DNA from: an uncultured Desulfobacter sp.
GTDB lineage: Bacteria > Desulfobacterota > Desulfobacteria > Desulfobacterales > Desulfobacteraceae
DNA length: 64,000 nucleotides
Direction: 5' to 3'
NCBI RefSeq assembly: GCF_963664415.1
Contig: NZ_OY761445.1
Span: forward strand, 496,001-560,000
In this document: positions 30,868 through 39,704 of the stretch, one piece after another
Numbering within the stretch: position 1 is the first letter of the stretch
Layout: each line of letters starts with the position of its first letter
The notes under the pieces: model-generated
Database searches by the model: none
What the model saw: only the letters and a program-made list of their open reading frames with translations
Told to the model about the DNA's origin: nothing
Program-made: the position numbers and the translations under genes

Positions 30868-31825
30868 ATGAAGCTGGGTAAATTTTTGATTCTTAAAAAA
30901 AAGGACTGGTATATAGAAGCATTCAAAAACATTGAAGGTGAAGAAATCTTTCTGGAAAGCCTTCCTTTGCACCGGGATATGCTCTGTGTTGATATGGTTA
31001 ATTACGTGATTAGAACAGGTCAGCCGGCTAATCTCGAGCAGTTTCCAGTTCAGCCGGAAAATGCCTATATGACCCGGTTCAAGCCCCAATCCCTTATTGC
31101 AATACCGGCGGGGTGACCCTTTCATCCCATGTGAAAAAGACAAGTGAAGACAAACTGGAATTAACCCTATCTGTCCAGGATGCCGGCATTGGTATTCCTA
31201 AAGCGGAGCAGGAGCTCATTTTTCAATCCTTTGAACAACAGAAAAACCAAGACACAGCAAAATATGGTGGAACCGGCCTTGGCCTTGCCATTACCCGCCG
31301 ACTGGTGAAACTGATGAAGGGCACAATAACGGTCACAAGCAGCCCCAACCAGGGAAGCCGTTTTGAGGTCCGGTTTTTTAATGTGGCCAAGATCAAAACC
31401 CGGGATACTGAACGTGAAAAATCTGACAGCCTATTAAAAAAAATCGTGTTTAACCGGGAAAGAATCCTAATTTTGGATACAATTGAATCCAACAGGTTGT
31501 TTTGCAAACGGCGTTGTCAAAAATGAATCTGGAAGTGATGACAGCCAATAATGGACATGAAGCCATACTGCTGTCCGTTGAACTGACACCGGATCTTATT
31601 CTTATGGATATCAAAATGCCGGTGTTGGATGGTTTTGAAGTTGTCCGCATACTAAAAACCCGCCTGGATACCAGCCCAATTCCTATTATCGCCTTAACTG
31701 CCTCTCCCACCAGAGAAGAGAAAGAAGCAGCCCTCATGTCAGGGTTTGCCGGTTATTTGGCAAAGCCCCTGGATCTCGACTCACTGTTGGCGGTAATTAC
31801 ACAATTGGAGAAACAGTTAACGTAA
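30868..31825 (+). pseudogene. Second decayed hybrid histidine kinase (GAF-HATPase-receiver)
   Basis: The first part is the end of a GAF domain (VDMVNYVIRTGQPANL, RFKPQSLIAIP). The frame then jumps to the ATPase core at NTGGVTLSSHV. The G1 and G2 boxes are intact (VQDAGIGIPKAE, YGGTGLGLAITRRLVKLMKG). The receiver domain that follows is split near 31500, where a T run one base too short shifts ESNRLF… out of frame. Restoring one T gives continuous RLFLQTALSKMNLEV and the phospho-acceptor site PDLILMDIKMP. The DHp domain is missing altogether. Confidence 0.75.
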
Positions 31826-31830
31826 AAGAG

Positions 31831-31962
31831 ATGTCAGATATGGGCAATTATATGCTCGATCTGCTAACCGCCTTTGATATCAAAAAAATGAAGGAGTGTC
31901 TTACTATATATGCCAACATTATAACAACATCCATCCACAACTTGGAGGTGTCCAATGAGTGA
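31831..31962 (+). CDS. Short open frame after the kinase relic
   Basis: 43 codons from ATG 31831. The translation begins MSDMGNYMLDLLTAFDIKKM and ends HNLEVSNE. It is not a recognised family, though the helical character could be a leftover of a histidine phosphotransfer tail. Its 3' end contains the GGAGGT ribosome site and overlaps the start of the next fragment, so it may only be the end of an eroded gene. Confidence 0.25.
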   Translation: MSDMGNYMLDLLTAFDIKKMKECLTIYANIITTSIHNLEVSNE

Positions 31963-32035
31963 GACAAACACGTTAATCCTGATTGTTGATGACAACACCG
32001 GCATGTGCTCTAAATGCGGAGACAGATTTATATGA
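31955..32035 (+). pseudogene. Response regulator 5' end cut off by the IS element
   Basis: A well-formed start (GGAGGT then ATG 31955) begins a receiver domain: NTLILIVDDN with the acidic pair of strand 1. The sequence then leaves the family and stops at 32035, exactly where the left subterminal repeat of the IS1111-type element begins (32032). The insertion probably truncated the gene after about 25 residues. Confidence 0.6.
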
Positions 32036-33742
32036 AACACTCTCCCATAAAAGGGGAATAGTGTCCCGTTGGTTTTATGGCTTTTTGTTCCACAACACTT
32101 TCATTACCGTTACAAATTGAAGGTATCAAATCAATAAAGCTATCTCTTTCAGATAACAATTCAAGCACAGAAGACAACTTTTTAAATCATCAGCGGCGGT
32201 CGGTTTATACTATAAAAGTTTTATATACGTGGTACCTCTTCATGGAAGTCCAACAGTTCGTTGTGCAAAAAACCGACCAGTCATGTTATATTCGCGCTCT
32301 AAGGCTTCATTTCAACATCCGACTTTTTATTGCTGAATTAAAAATCTATTGTCAGTTGTACCCCTTTAATCAATATCTGCACAAAATATTTTTGATAGAT
32401 CAATTAACCTTCACAAGGAACAAGTTTCATCCCTAACTCATCAGCCTTTTTTGCCAAATTTTTCAACATCCTTTGTTTGTTAGGTTTGCTCAAGTATTCT
32501 TCTCCGAGGTCTTTATATCTGTCTCCATTTTTGATGATGTTGTAAATGGCTTTTGCAATTCTATGGGCTATGGCGACAATCGCTTTTTTGGCACCTCGTC
32601 TGGCTTTGAGTTTATAATACTTGGCTTTGTAATATGAACCCTTCGTCTTGATTGCGGCCCAAGCGATCTGGACTAAAATCGTTTTGAATGGATGATTTCG
32701 AACCGCATTCCGGCCACTTTTCCTTTTACCTGCGCTTTCATTATTTCCAGGGCACAATCCGGCCCATGCAACAAAAGCGACCATGCTTTTAAACTCATCC
32801 AGTGTAACCCCGACTTCTCCAAGAACAGATTGTGCTGACTTCTTATCGATCCCGGGAATTTCATCTAATCTTTCCAGTAAATTTTCATGGTCACGGGTAA
32901 GTATTTCCAATCTGGCATTAATCTGTTCAATCTGTCTTTGAAACATCTCAATGGCCTCCATCATGCCAATCAGTTGGAATCGATGATGATCCTTAAAATA
33001 TCCATGGAGGCTTAGATACAATTCAGGAATTTTCTTTTTAAGACTTCCTTTTGTGCATTCCTGAACTTTCTCCAAGGTCACTTCATCGTTTTTGCATAAC
33101 AAATCAATGAGATTCAAACCGGTAAGCCCGAACAAATCAGAAACGACCGAATCAATTTTAATATTTGCCGTGATAAATAGTTTATGAACACGTCGCTTAT
33201 AATCAGCGAGAGATTCTGTATATATCTTTCTCAATCGGCTTAATTCTCGCCATTCACGGACCTGTTCGGGAGGGATAAAACTCCCTTTTACCAACCCATG
33301 ACGAAGCAGTCCGGCAAGCCATTTACTGTCACAAATGTCTGTTTTCCTGCCGGGAACATTTTTAATATGCCTGGCATTAACCAAAACGACCTCCATCGTA
33401 GCTTCGATGGTGTTATAAACCGGATGCCAATATACCCCGGTACTTTCCATTGCCACTACAGGACAGCTATTTTTAATCAACCACGTTTTCATTTTTTGCA
33501 AATCTTGAGTAAATGATGAAAACTCTCGAATCTCATGCTGTTCTTTCCCATTAGCATCAACAGTGATTAAACAGGCCGAAATTTTGTCTTTGTGAACATC
33601 CAAACCACAACAAATTGGGTGAACGATTTGGATTAATGTGCTATTTTTTGATCTCTTGGTCATGGCTATCTCCTTATATTTTTCTTGGTCGAAAAAAAAT
33701 TTGATAGCTATGACCATTTTTCAAAATTTGCAAGTGTTTCAT
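32032..33742 (-). mobile_element. IS110-family element, IS1111-like layout
   Basis: A DEDD-type transposase gene lies between perfect 10-bp inverted repeats ATGAAACACT (32032-32041) and AGTGTTTCAT (33733-33742). Such short subterminal repeats mark the IS1111 group. A non-coding stretch of about 360 bp follows the transposase stop codon, where this group encodes its guide (bridge) RNA. True ends should lie a few bases beyond the repeats. The core dinucleotide and target were not resolved. Confidence 0.65.
32404..33663 (-). CDS. IS110/IS1111-family transposase
   Basis: 419 residues from ATG 33663, which has AAGGAGA upstream; the frame opens 18 codons earlier. The N-terminal RuvC-like DEDD domain has CCGLDVHKDKISA, VAMESTGVYWHP and KNVPGRKTDICDSKWLAGLLRHG. 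The C-terminal Transposase_20 domain has LDEIPGIDKKSAQSVLGEVG and AWAGLCPGNNESAGKRKSGR, including the conserved serine. It appears intact and could be active. The recombinase works with a structured RNA from the element. Confidence 0.93.
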   Translation of the reverse strand: MTKRSKNSTLIQIVHPICCGLDVHKDKISACLITVDANGKEQHEIREFSSFTQDLQKMKTWLIKNSCPVVAMESTGVYWHPVYNTIEATMEVVLVNARHIKNVPGRKTDICDSKWLAGLLRHGLVKGSFIPPEQVREWRELSRLRKIYTESLADYKRRVHKLFITANIKIDSVVSDLFGLTGLNLIDLLCKNDEVTLEKVQECTKGSLKKKIPELYLSLHGYFKDHHRFQLIGMMEAIEMFQRQIEQINARLEILTRDHENLLERLDEIPGIDKKSAQSVLGEVGVTLDEFKSMVAFVAWAGLCPGNNESAGKRKSGRNAVRNHPFKTILVQIAWAAIKTKGSYYKAKYYKLKARRGAKKAIVAIAHRIAKAIYNIIKNGDRYKDLGEEYLSKPNKQRMLKNLAKKADELGMKLVPCEG

Positions 33743-33794
33743 GCTTCGTTGTGTCCGCTAGGACATGGGGGTTATATGGAAAGGAACCATGGTA

Positions 33795-33850
33795 TATACA
33801 AATGAAAAAAGAATCAAAAGAGTCGTTTTGATTCTTTTTTCATTTGTATA
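33795..33850. repeat. Perfect 25-bp inverted repeat with 6-nt loop
   Basis: Arms 33795-33819 and 33826-33850 are exactly complementary around GAGTCG. The arms are A/T-rich with runs of A and T. It lies 40 bp after the FAH-family gene stop and about 50 bp beyond the IS. It may act as a transcription terminator in either direction, or be a very small palindromic mobile unit. Confidence 0.75.
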
Positions 33851-33889
33851 ATTTTTAAGGCTTCCTTTGATTGCAAAAAAAACGCCGGC

Positions 33890-34552
33890 TCAGGCAACAG
33901 ATGCAGAAAAACGAAACCGACCGTCAAGTTCCAGAGCCAGTTTATCGCCTGATTTCAAAGCCGCCACACCGGCCGGGGTTCCGGTAAGTACAACATCTCC
34001 GGGCAGCAGCGTAAAAAAACCGGACATGTAAACGATTAAGTCAAATATTTTGTTAATCATCAACTTTGTGCTCTCATTTTGCCGCACCTGCCCATTTACT
34101 TCCAGTTTCAACTGCGTATCCTGGGGATCGGCAAGGTCATCGGGTCCAATAAAAGGAGAAATAGGACAGGATCCGTCGAATGCCTTTGCCTTCTCCCAGG
34201 GCAGCCCTTTCTTTTTCAGTGATGCCTGAACATCCCGCAGGGTCAAATCCAATGCAAGCCCATATCCTGCAACAGAGGTCTGAGCCTCTTGCAAGCTTGC
34301 CCGGGTGATCTTTTTGCCGATCAACACCGCCAGTTCCGTCTCATTGTGGCAGTCATTGGTAAAATCAGGGATCACAATAGGCTGACTGATTGGTTGCAGC
34401 GATGTTGCAGGTTTTATAAATAAAATAGGTTCTGTGGGCATGGGGTTATCTAGTTCCTTGATATGAGCCACATAATTGCGTCCCACACAAACCACCTTGC
34501 CCACGGGCATATCACACACAGCCCCGTCGTTAAACACATGTTGATATTTCAT
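33890..34552 (-). CDS. Fumarylacetoacetate hydrolase family protein
   Basis: 220 residues, the length of the YcgM/acylpyruvase branch. Signatures are VCVGRNYVAHIKEL, PILFIKPATSL, the metal-binding NETELAVLIGK, GYGLALDLTLRDVQ, AFDGSCPISPF, GFFTLLPGDVVLTGTPAGV. It probably hydrolyses C-C bonds of acylpyruvates or decarboxylates oxaloacetate; the substrate is not readable. AAGGAA ribosome site. It follows draG by 46 bp in the same direction and may share its transcript. Confidence 0.92.
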   Translation of the reverse strand: MKYQHVFNDGAVCDMPVGKVVCVGRNYVAHIKELDNPMPTEPILFIKPATSLQPISQPIVIPDFTNDCHNETELAVLIGKKITRASLQEAQTSVAGYGLALDLTLRDVQASLKKKGLPWEKAKAFDGSCPISPFIGPDDLADPQDTQLKLEVNGQVRQNESTKLMINKIFDLIVYMSGFFTLLPGDVVLTGTPAGVAALKSGDKLALELDGRFRFSASVA

Positions 34553-34598
34553 AATTTCCTTTTTAGATTTTGATACAACACTGTCGTTAAATAACGTT

Positions 34599-35519
34599 TT
34601 AATCCTTCAATGACAAAAGTGCCGGCGAGTGTTCCACTAAATATGTTGCAAGTGCATCGACCTCGGAATAAACACGGGGATCCAGCCGTTTCAACCAGCG
34701 CTTGGGTATCCCCTCGACGCCATAAACAGCGCCGGCAAGCATCCCGACTAATGCGCCGGTGGTATCCGCATCCCCGCCCTGATTTACCGTACCGACAAGG
34801 CAATCTTCAAAGTTGTCTGTTGAAAATAAAAAATGAAAAACAGTCTGCACGGTATCAACTACATAGGCAGAGCTTTTACCTGGATAAGGCACATAACAAA
34901 AGTCCGGATATTCTTTCACAAAACTTTTGGTCAGTGCCAGAAGCTGACGAAACAATTCAGCACCCATCATGGTCTCATGAAGCAGACGGCCAAAAAAGAT
35001 ACATGCCGCATCAGACAAGGGATTATTGTGCGTAATATGGGCCTGCTCCACCACATATTGGGCAAGAAGATCTTGATTTCCCAAGGTGTAGAGTGCAACG
35101 GGAAGCATTCGCATCAAGGCTCCGTTTCCGGCACTCCAACGACTTGGTGCAACTTCAAGGGTTTGATGAAGGATGTAGTTCCTGATCCCCCTGGCACATG
35201 TAGAGCCGACATCAATGGGTCGTCCTCCTACCCAAGCGGCAAATTCCTCGGCCACGGCAGTAAGATCCCATCCCTTGGATTTTTGAATGGCCCGTCCGAT
35301 ACAAATTGACATTTCAGTGTCATCGGTCACCTGGCCTGCTCTAAGATAAAGCCATCCTTTCCCAATGATCTGATCATGCACACCATATTGTAATTTAATT
35401 TCCTGGGCCGTCATGAACTCGGTAGTCGCCCCTAGCGCATCTCCTATGGCAAGACCGACAAAGGCGCCCTTTGCCTTCTCCACAACTTGTTTTTTGTCAG
35501 GTATTGGTACCGATTGCAT
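34599..35519 (-). CDS. draG: ADP-ribosyl-dinitrogenase reductase hydrolase DraG
   Basis: 306 residues of the ADP-ribosylglycohydrolase family. The binuclear metal site is visible: GLAIGDALG near the N-terminus, QVTDDTEMS, and NQGGDADTTGAL near residue 245. DraG removes ADP-ribose from nitrogenase Fe protein and reactivates it. It sits 105 bp downstream of draT on the same strand, confirming the assignment. Start ATG 35519 with GGAAG, preferred over an adjoining TTG. Repeat copy B occupies its leader. Confidence 0.93.
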   Translation of the reverse strand: MQSVPIPDKKQVVEKAKGAFVGLAIGDALGATTEFMTAQEIKLQYGVHDQIIGKGWLYLRAGQVTDDTEMSICIGRAIQKSKGWDLTAVAEEFAAWVGGRPIDVGSTCARGIRNYILHQTLEVAPSRWSAGNGALMRMLPVALYTLGNQDLLAQYVVEQAHITHNNPLSDAACIFFGRLLHETMMGAELFRQLLALTKSFVKEYPDFCYVPYPGKSSAYVVDTVQTVFHFLFSTDNFEDCLVGTVNQGGDADTTGALVGMLAGAVYGVEGIPKRWLKRLDPRVYSEVDALATYLVEHSPALLSLKD

Positions 35520-35532
35520 CAATCTTCCCTAT

Positions 35533-35630
35533 TTTATAAGAAAGTCTGGGTAAGTCACTCAGATCTTTCAAACTTTGTTGCGGGCTGAACCTGACAAATG
35601 AGATGTCAGGTCAGCCCATGGCTGTTATAT
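35533..35630 (-). repeat. Three-copy structured repeat, copy B (draG leader)
   Basis: The block lies between draT (it overlaps the last codons) and draG, ending 13 nt before the draG start. The GC-rich hairpin is best developed here: GGGCTGA-ACCTGACA pairs with TGTCAGGT-CAGCCC around a 7-nt loop. The second hairpin pairs GAAAGTCTG with CAGATCTTTC. Orientation relative to the following gene is the same as copies A and C. Confidence 0.75.
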
Positions 35631-36425
35631 AATTCGTCTGGTAATATCGTACTCACCGCCAATAACCAGCACCTCTTCCTCCCCTTTGAGTATCCCGGCA
35701 TGAAGAAAAGCGCCATCAAAAAAAATTTTGTAAACAGGTATTTGGGCTTCAATAACGAAGGTACCAAATTCCCAGGCCCGTTCAAAATCATGGGTAAAGG
35801 AATTCAAATTATTGAGCCGGACCACGCCTTTACCTTTCTTTTTGTCCCATTCAAGCAGATCATGATCAAAAAAGCCATGAACACCTCTATAAAGGGTTAT
35901 GTGAGTCGTAAGCGGATTGCGACGTTTCAGCTCGTACTGAACAAATTCATAGAGAAGATCCAGTTGGTTGAAAATACCGTTGGTTCGCGCGGAACCTTTC
36001 ATGCGATCCTTCATGTATGATAAATACTCGTCACTATCTTTCCCGTCGATCCGGCCACGATGATGGAGTGGAGGCAACCCCATCCGGGTCTGCACCCATC
36101 CCTTTAAGACAGCCCCTTCAACGGAATCGGCATCAAAAAGCCATCCCCTCAGAAATCTTAAATAACTGTGCTTTATACTGAGCAATTGACCGACATCACC
36201 TGCTTCCCGCCACTGATGAAGATGAAACGCAACCTCCATATAATCTTGAAATATTCTTGCCCTCTCTTCCCAGCTGGACAGCTCGTCCAACTGTTTAAAA
36301 AAATGGGCATGGGCTTTGCGTACACCATGAACACTTAACGGCGTGGGATCAGCGTTGAATTCCCGGGAGCCGATGACCCAGGCAGGCACATTGCACAAGT
36401 TGTATTGATATTGATAATCGGACAT
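35625..36425 (-). CDS. draT: NAD+-dinitrogen-reductase ADP-ribosyltransferase DraT
   Basis: 266 residues matching DraT along its length: NLCNVPAWVIGSREFN near the start, the conserved TRMGLPPLHHRGRI, and THITLYRGVHGF followed by LNNLNSFTHDFERAWEFGTFV with the mono-ADP-ribosyltransferase R/S/E-type residues. It transfers ADP-ribose from NAD+ to an arginine of nitrogenase reductase in response to ammonium or darkness/energy shortage. Nitrogenase genes are not in the window, but this pair implies the organism fixes nitrogen. Confidence 0.93.
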   Translation of the reverse strand: MSDYQYQYNLCNVPAWVIGSREFNADPTPLSVHGVRKAHAHFFKQLDELSSWEERARIFQDYMEVAFHLHQWREAGDVGQLLSIKHSYLRFLRGWLFDADSVEGAVLKGWVQTRMGLPPLHHRGRIDGKDSDEYLSYMKDRMKGSARTNGIFNQLDLLYEFVQYELKRRNPLTTHITLYRGVHGFFDHDLLEWDKKKGKGVVRLNNLNSFTHDFERAWEFGTFVIEAQIPVYKIFFDGAFLHAGILKGEEEVLVIGGEYDITRRII

Positions 36426-36508
36426 AAATTATTTTATAAAAACCTTCACATTTTACCGGTTATGGGGTTGGTCAATATCACAAGTAATCATATTTTTTTA
36501 ACAGATAA

Positions 36509-36558
36509 CAAATAAGGATAGATCGTGGTTCTCTTTCCACAAGATCTATCCTTATTTG
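36509..36558. terminator. Hairpin between rhodanese gene and draT
   Basis: Perfect 16-bp arms (36509-36524 and 36543-36558, CAAATAAGGATAGATC type) with an inner GTGG/CCAC pairing. It lies about 95 bp after the rhodanese stop on the minus strand and should separate it from draT. Confidence 0.7.
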
Positions 36559-36653
36559 CTTCATCTCTGGGATGATATCCAGCTTAACCGTTATTCTCGT
36601 TTTGATGCCTCGCAGCATAAAATAGTGATGCTTTGGCAACAGTTTCATCACGC

Positions 36654-37247
36654 TTAATCAGCTTCGGGATAAGCAAGGTTTGGATCTAATTTATAGGTCC
36701 ATGGCAGTCCTTCATTCTTCCAACCACCCAGCACACGCTTTCCATAATACACGCTATGTTCGTTTTTTACTTTATCCCCTTCAAATCCGCCCATCATATT
36801 GTATATTTTATCAGTCGGCCAGCTGGCCTTTGAAGCGGCCACGTTTGTCGCATCGCAGGAGCGGCTGCCACTTCTGCACATAAAGATGAGCGTATCGGTG
36901 TCAGGATCGAAATGTTTTTTAAGATCCTGTGTAAAATTTTCATTAATGACCATGCCGTATCCTTTAGTGGCATGTTTTCCTGTCCAAAATTTTATAGGAA
37001 CATGATATGCAATAGTTGGATGCCCAACCAGAACATATTCCGGCCGGGTTCTGACATCCACAATAAAAACATGCTCATCTTCGGTGGCCATTTGGTACGC
37101 TTGGGACGGTGTTAGATCGCCGCCTTTATGCCCTTCCGTTTTACTGGAATAACTCAATGGCTCTTTTTTAGCACAGCCCACAGTGATCATTGCAGTAATA
37201 ATCAAAACAACAACCATACAGAAATAATTACTTTTTTTCATTTTCAA
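36654..37247 (-). CDS. Rhodanese-domain lipoprotein
   Basis: 197 residues. A lipoprotein signal ends in the lipobox ITVGC near residue 25. A single rhodanese domain shows VFIVDVRTRPEYVLVGHP, the active-site loop FMCRSGSRS with its cysteine, and NMMGGFEGD. It would bind persulfide sulfur in the periplasm. This fits sulfur-cycling anaerobes. AGGAG ribosome site before ATG 37247. Repeat copy C fills its leader. A second periplasmic rhodanese lies beyond the chemoreceptor gene. Confidence 0.92.
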   Translation of the reverse strand: MKMKKSNYFCMVVVLIITAMITVGCAKKEPLSYSSKTEGHKGGDLTPSQAYQMATEDEHVFIVDVRTRPEYVLVGHPTIAYHVPIKFWTGKHATKGYGMVINENFTQDLKKHFDPDTDTLIFMCRSGSRSCDATNVAASKASWPTDKIYNMMGGFEGDKVKNEHSVYYGKRVLGGWKNEGLPWTYKLDPNLAYPEAD

Positions 37248-37266
37248 TCTCCTGTAACAATGTTCG

Positions 37267-37365
37267 TTTATTAGAAAGCCTGTGCAAATGCCACAGATCT
37301 TTCGACTTTCATTGCGGGCTGGGCCTGGGGTGTTGAAAGGGTCAACTCAGCCCGTGGCTCCTACC
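37267..37365 (-). repeat. Three-copy structured repeat, copy C (rhodanese leader)
   Basis: This is the most diverged copy. The outer parts (TTAGAAAG, AGATCTTTC, TTGCGGGCTG, CAGCCCGTGGC) are kept, while the inside of the GC hairpin differs. In the first hairpin the extra pairs CTGTG/CACAG replace those of copy B, a covariation-like change. It ends about 20 nt before the rhodanese start. Confidence 0.65.
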
Positions 37366-37532
37366 AAAATTGAAACATCAATTATCTATGAAGGAAAGTT
37401 TTATCAGACTTTAGAATCGGGGTAAAGGTGGGCCCCATATTATTTCCTATGGATTTTGAACAACAGCACTAACTTTAAGAAAAGTATTTTTTTTATGGAA
37501 CTGCTGTAAATAGATGTGACAGATCAGGCATT

Positions 37533-39566
37533 TCAGACTTTAAACACACCGACACTGTCATGAAGCCGGGACGCCAGTTCCGACAGTGTTTTTGCACTCC
37601 GGTTCATCTCCGAACCTTCTTTGGATATATCCCTGGAAATGTCACTGACCCCTGCAATATCTTCTGATATTAAAGTTGCGGTACTGGAACTTTGGGCGAT
37701 ATTTTGACTGACCTCGCCCATGCCGGCAGAGGCCTGTTCGATATTTTCCGCCACCTGAAACGCTGATACAGACTGCTCCTCCAATTCCAAGGCAATGCCG
37801 GCAACGATTTTAGACACTTCTGAAATAACAGTGGTTATCTTTTCCACATCATTTACAGTGTTGTCTGTAGAATCTTGAATTGCTGTAATCTTGCGGGTGA
37901 TTTCAAGGGTTGCATTGGCTGTCTGGGCAGCCAGATTTTTTATTTCGCCGGCCACAACGGCAAAGCCCTTACCTGCTTCTCCGGCCCTAGCGGCTTCAAT
38001 GGTTGCATTCAACGCAAGAAGGTTGGTCTGTTCCGCAATTTCCGTGATCACTTCAATTACTTTTTCGATTTCTCTTGCCGCGCCCCCTAAATCCACAACC
38101 CTGACGGATGCAGATTGGACCTGGGAAGCGGCTTCTTCGGAAATTTGCCGGGCATTGTGACACGCCTCGGCAACTTGACCCAACCCGGCCTTCATCATTC
38201 CAGCGGCCTCGGAAACGGCTTCTAAATTAACAGATGCCTGCTCGCCGGCAGCTGCTACAGAATTCATGCTCTGGCTCATCTCATCGGTTGCAGATGCCGC
38301 GGACTGGGTCATGGTAGACAAATCATCTGAACTTTTATCCAGCTTTTCAGACGTCTGCTGCAAGTGGTTGGATGCATCTGAAACAACATTTGAATTCTCC
38401 CCGATTTGGACTACGAGGTGATGGACCCGGTCCACAAAGGCATTAAACCAGCTTGCCACTTCCCCGATTTCATTATGTACCTCTACTTCAAGCCGTTGTG
38501 TTAAATCACCTTCACCCTGGGCAATATCCTTTAATGCATCCACAACCTTTTCCAGGGGTTTGATCAATCGGGATAAAAAGACAAACAACAACAGTATGCT
38601 GACGATTAATATTCCGCAAAAAATCAGGGGTTTGATAAAGCCCAATCTGTTTTCGACCTTAGCCGGAGCCGAATAGTCCAGAACCAGCCAATATCTGTAA
38701 AGATGTTTATTGATATCCTCAACTTCGATGGGATAAAGCTTATAAAACGTGCGACGGGATTCGGCTTTAGGGGCCTGCTGTTTTTCTTTTAACGGGCCGG
38801 CCGCCGACGCATTTAATGATTCCGGTGTACAGACCGCTTTTAGCTCAAGCACAAAACTGGTATTTGACGCGGCATTTTTTCTTTTTTCAGGAGAAACCTG
38901 TTCGAAAAAGGTGCTGTCACAGGCTCCGGAAAAGGTTGAATCAGCGCCCTGATATCCCACATATCCTTTCACGATTTTGGCAAACGATAAGGCCAGTTCT
39001 CCAACCGGCAATTCACAAGCCGCCACACCCACAACCTGATCGTCATCATTAATGACTGCCGTGGCTACAATAAAGACTACCTTGCCGGCCGCTTCAATGC
39101 AGGCCCCTTGGTTTGCCCAGGTTTCTGCTGATATGTCATATAATTTTTTTAATCCGTCCGTGGTAAATACGTTGTCTTTGGCAAAGGAATGTTGCCCACT
39201 TTTTGAAAAAACCACATCGTAATTTTTGTCCAGCAATACCAATTTTCGCATTTTCAGGGCTTCGGCAAGGGTGATGAACAATCCATCTATAACCTGACGA
39301 TTCCCATCACTTCGATCGTCTTCCAGATATCCGATGACCTCCTCGGAACCCGCAAAATTTTGGAGTGCATCACTTGTCCGCTTAATGTGAAATTTCTCAT
39401 TTTCGAGTCTGACATCATCAAACACGTTAATCATAAATTTGTCTGAAAATTTATCTTTTACATTGCTTGAGATATGATCGAAAATGATGATCAAGGCGGA
39501 GCAAACAAAAAGAATAATTGCTACCCAGAAGGTAATCTTTAATTTTAAGGAACGTGATTTTTTCAT
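37533..39566 (-). CDS. Methyl-accepting chemotaxis protein
   Basis: 677 residues. Transmembrane helix 1 (about 9-28) and helix 2 (about 312-335) enclose a 280-residue periplasmic sensor of Cache-like character. A HAMP domain follows (RLIKPLEKVVDALKDIAQGEGDLTQRLEV), then the MCP signalling domain with hairpin tip EIAEQTNLLALNATIEAARAGE. No C-terminal CheR/CheB tether pentapeptide is seen. It reports a ligand, unknown here, to CheA. The flanking rhodanese genes invite the guess of a sulfur-compound signal. Confidence 0.94.
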   Translation of the reverse strand: MKKSRSLKLKITFWVAIILFVCSALIIIFDHISSNVKDKFSDKFMINVFDDVRLENEKFHIKRTSDALQNFAGSEEVIGYLEDDRSDGNRQVIDGLFITLAEALKMRKLVLLDKNYDVVFSKSGQHSFAKDNVFTTDGLKKLYDISAETWANQGACIEAAGKVVFIVATAVINDDDQVVGVAACELPVGELALSFAKIVKGYVGYQGADSTFSGACDSTFFEQVSPEKRKNAASNTSFVLELKAVCTPESLNASAAGPLKEKQQAPKAESRRTFYKLYPIEVEDINKHLYRYWLVLDYSAPAKVENRLGFIKPLIFCGILIVSILLLFVFLSRLIKPLEKVVDALKDIAQGEGDLTQRLEVEVHNEIGEVASWFNAFVDRVHHLVVQIGENSNVVSDASNHLQQTSEKLDKSSDDLSTMTQSAASATDEMSQSMNSVAAAGEQASVNLEAVSEAAGMMKAGLGQVAEACHNARQISEEAASQVQSASVRVVDLGGAAREIEKVIEVITEIAEQTNLLALNATIEAARAGEAGKGFAVVAGEIKNLAAQTANATLEITRKITAIQDSTDNTVNDVEKITTVISEVSKIVAGIALELEEQSVSAFQVAENIEQASAGMGEVSQNIAQSSSTATLISEDIAGVSDISRDISKEGSEMNRSAKTLSELASRLHDSVGVFKV

Positions 39567-39704
39567 TGGTACCTGTCTAAATTTTTCTTAAATATTCGAC
39601 TGTAATCTGAATGGGGGCACTCAAAAGCGATACTCACCCCTAGCTGTTAAAACGGCCACGTTATAAACATATTATCTATCCAATAAACATGTTTTTTTTT
39701 ACCG

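Noticed and set aside
32077..32436. 119-codon plus-strand frame beside the IS1111-type transposase
   Set aside because: No ribosome site or family, it lies in the non-coding guide-RNA region of the element, and it overlaps the transposase end.
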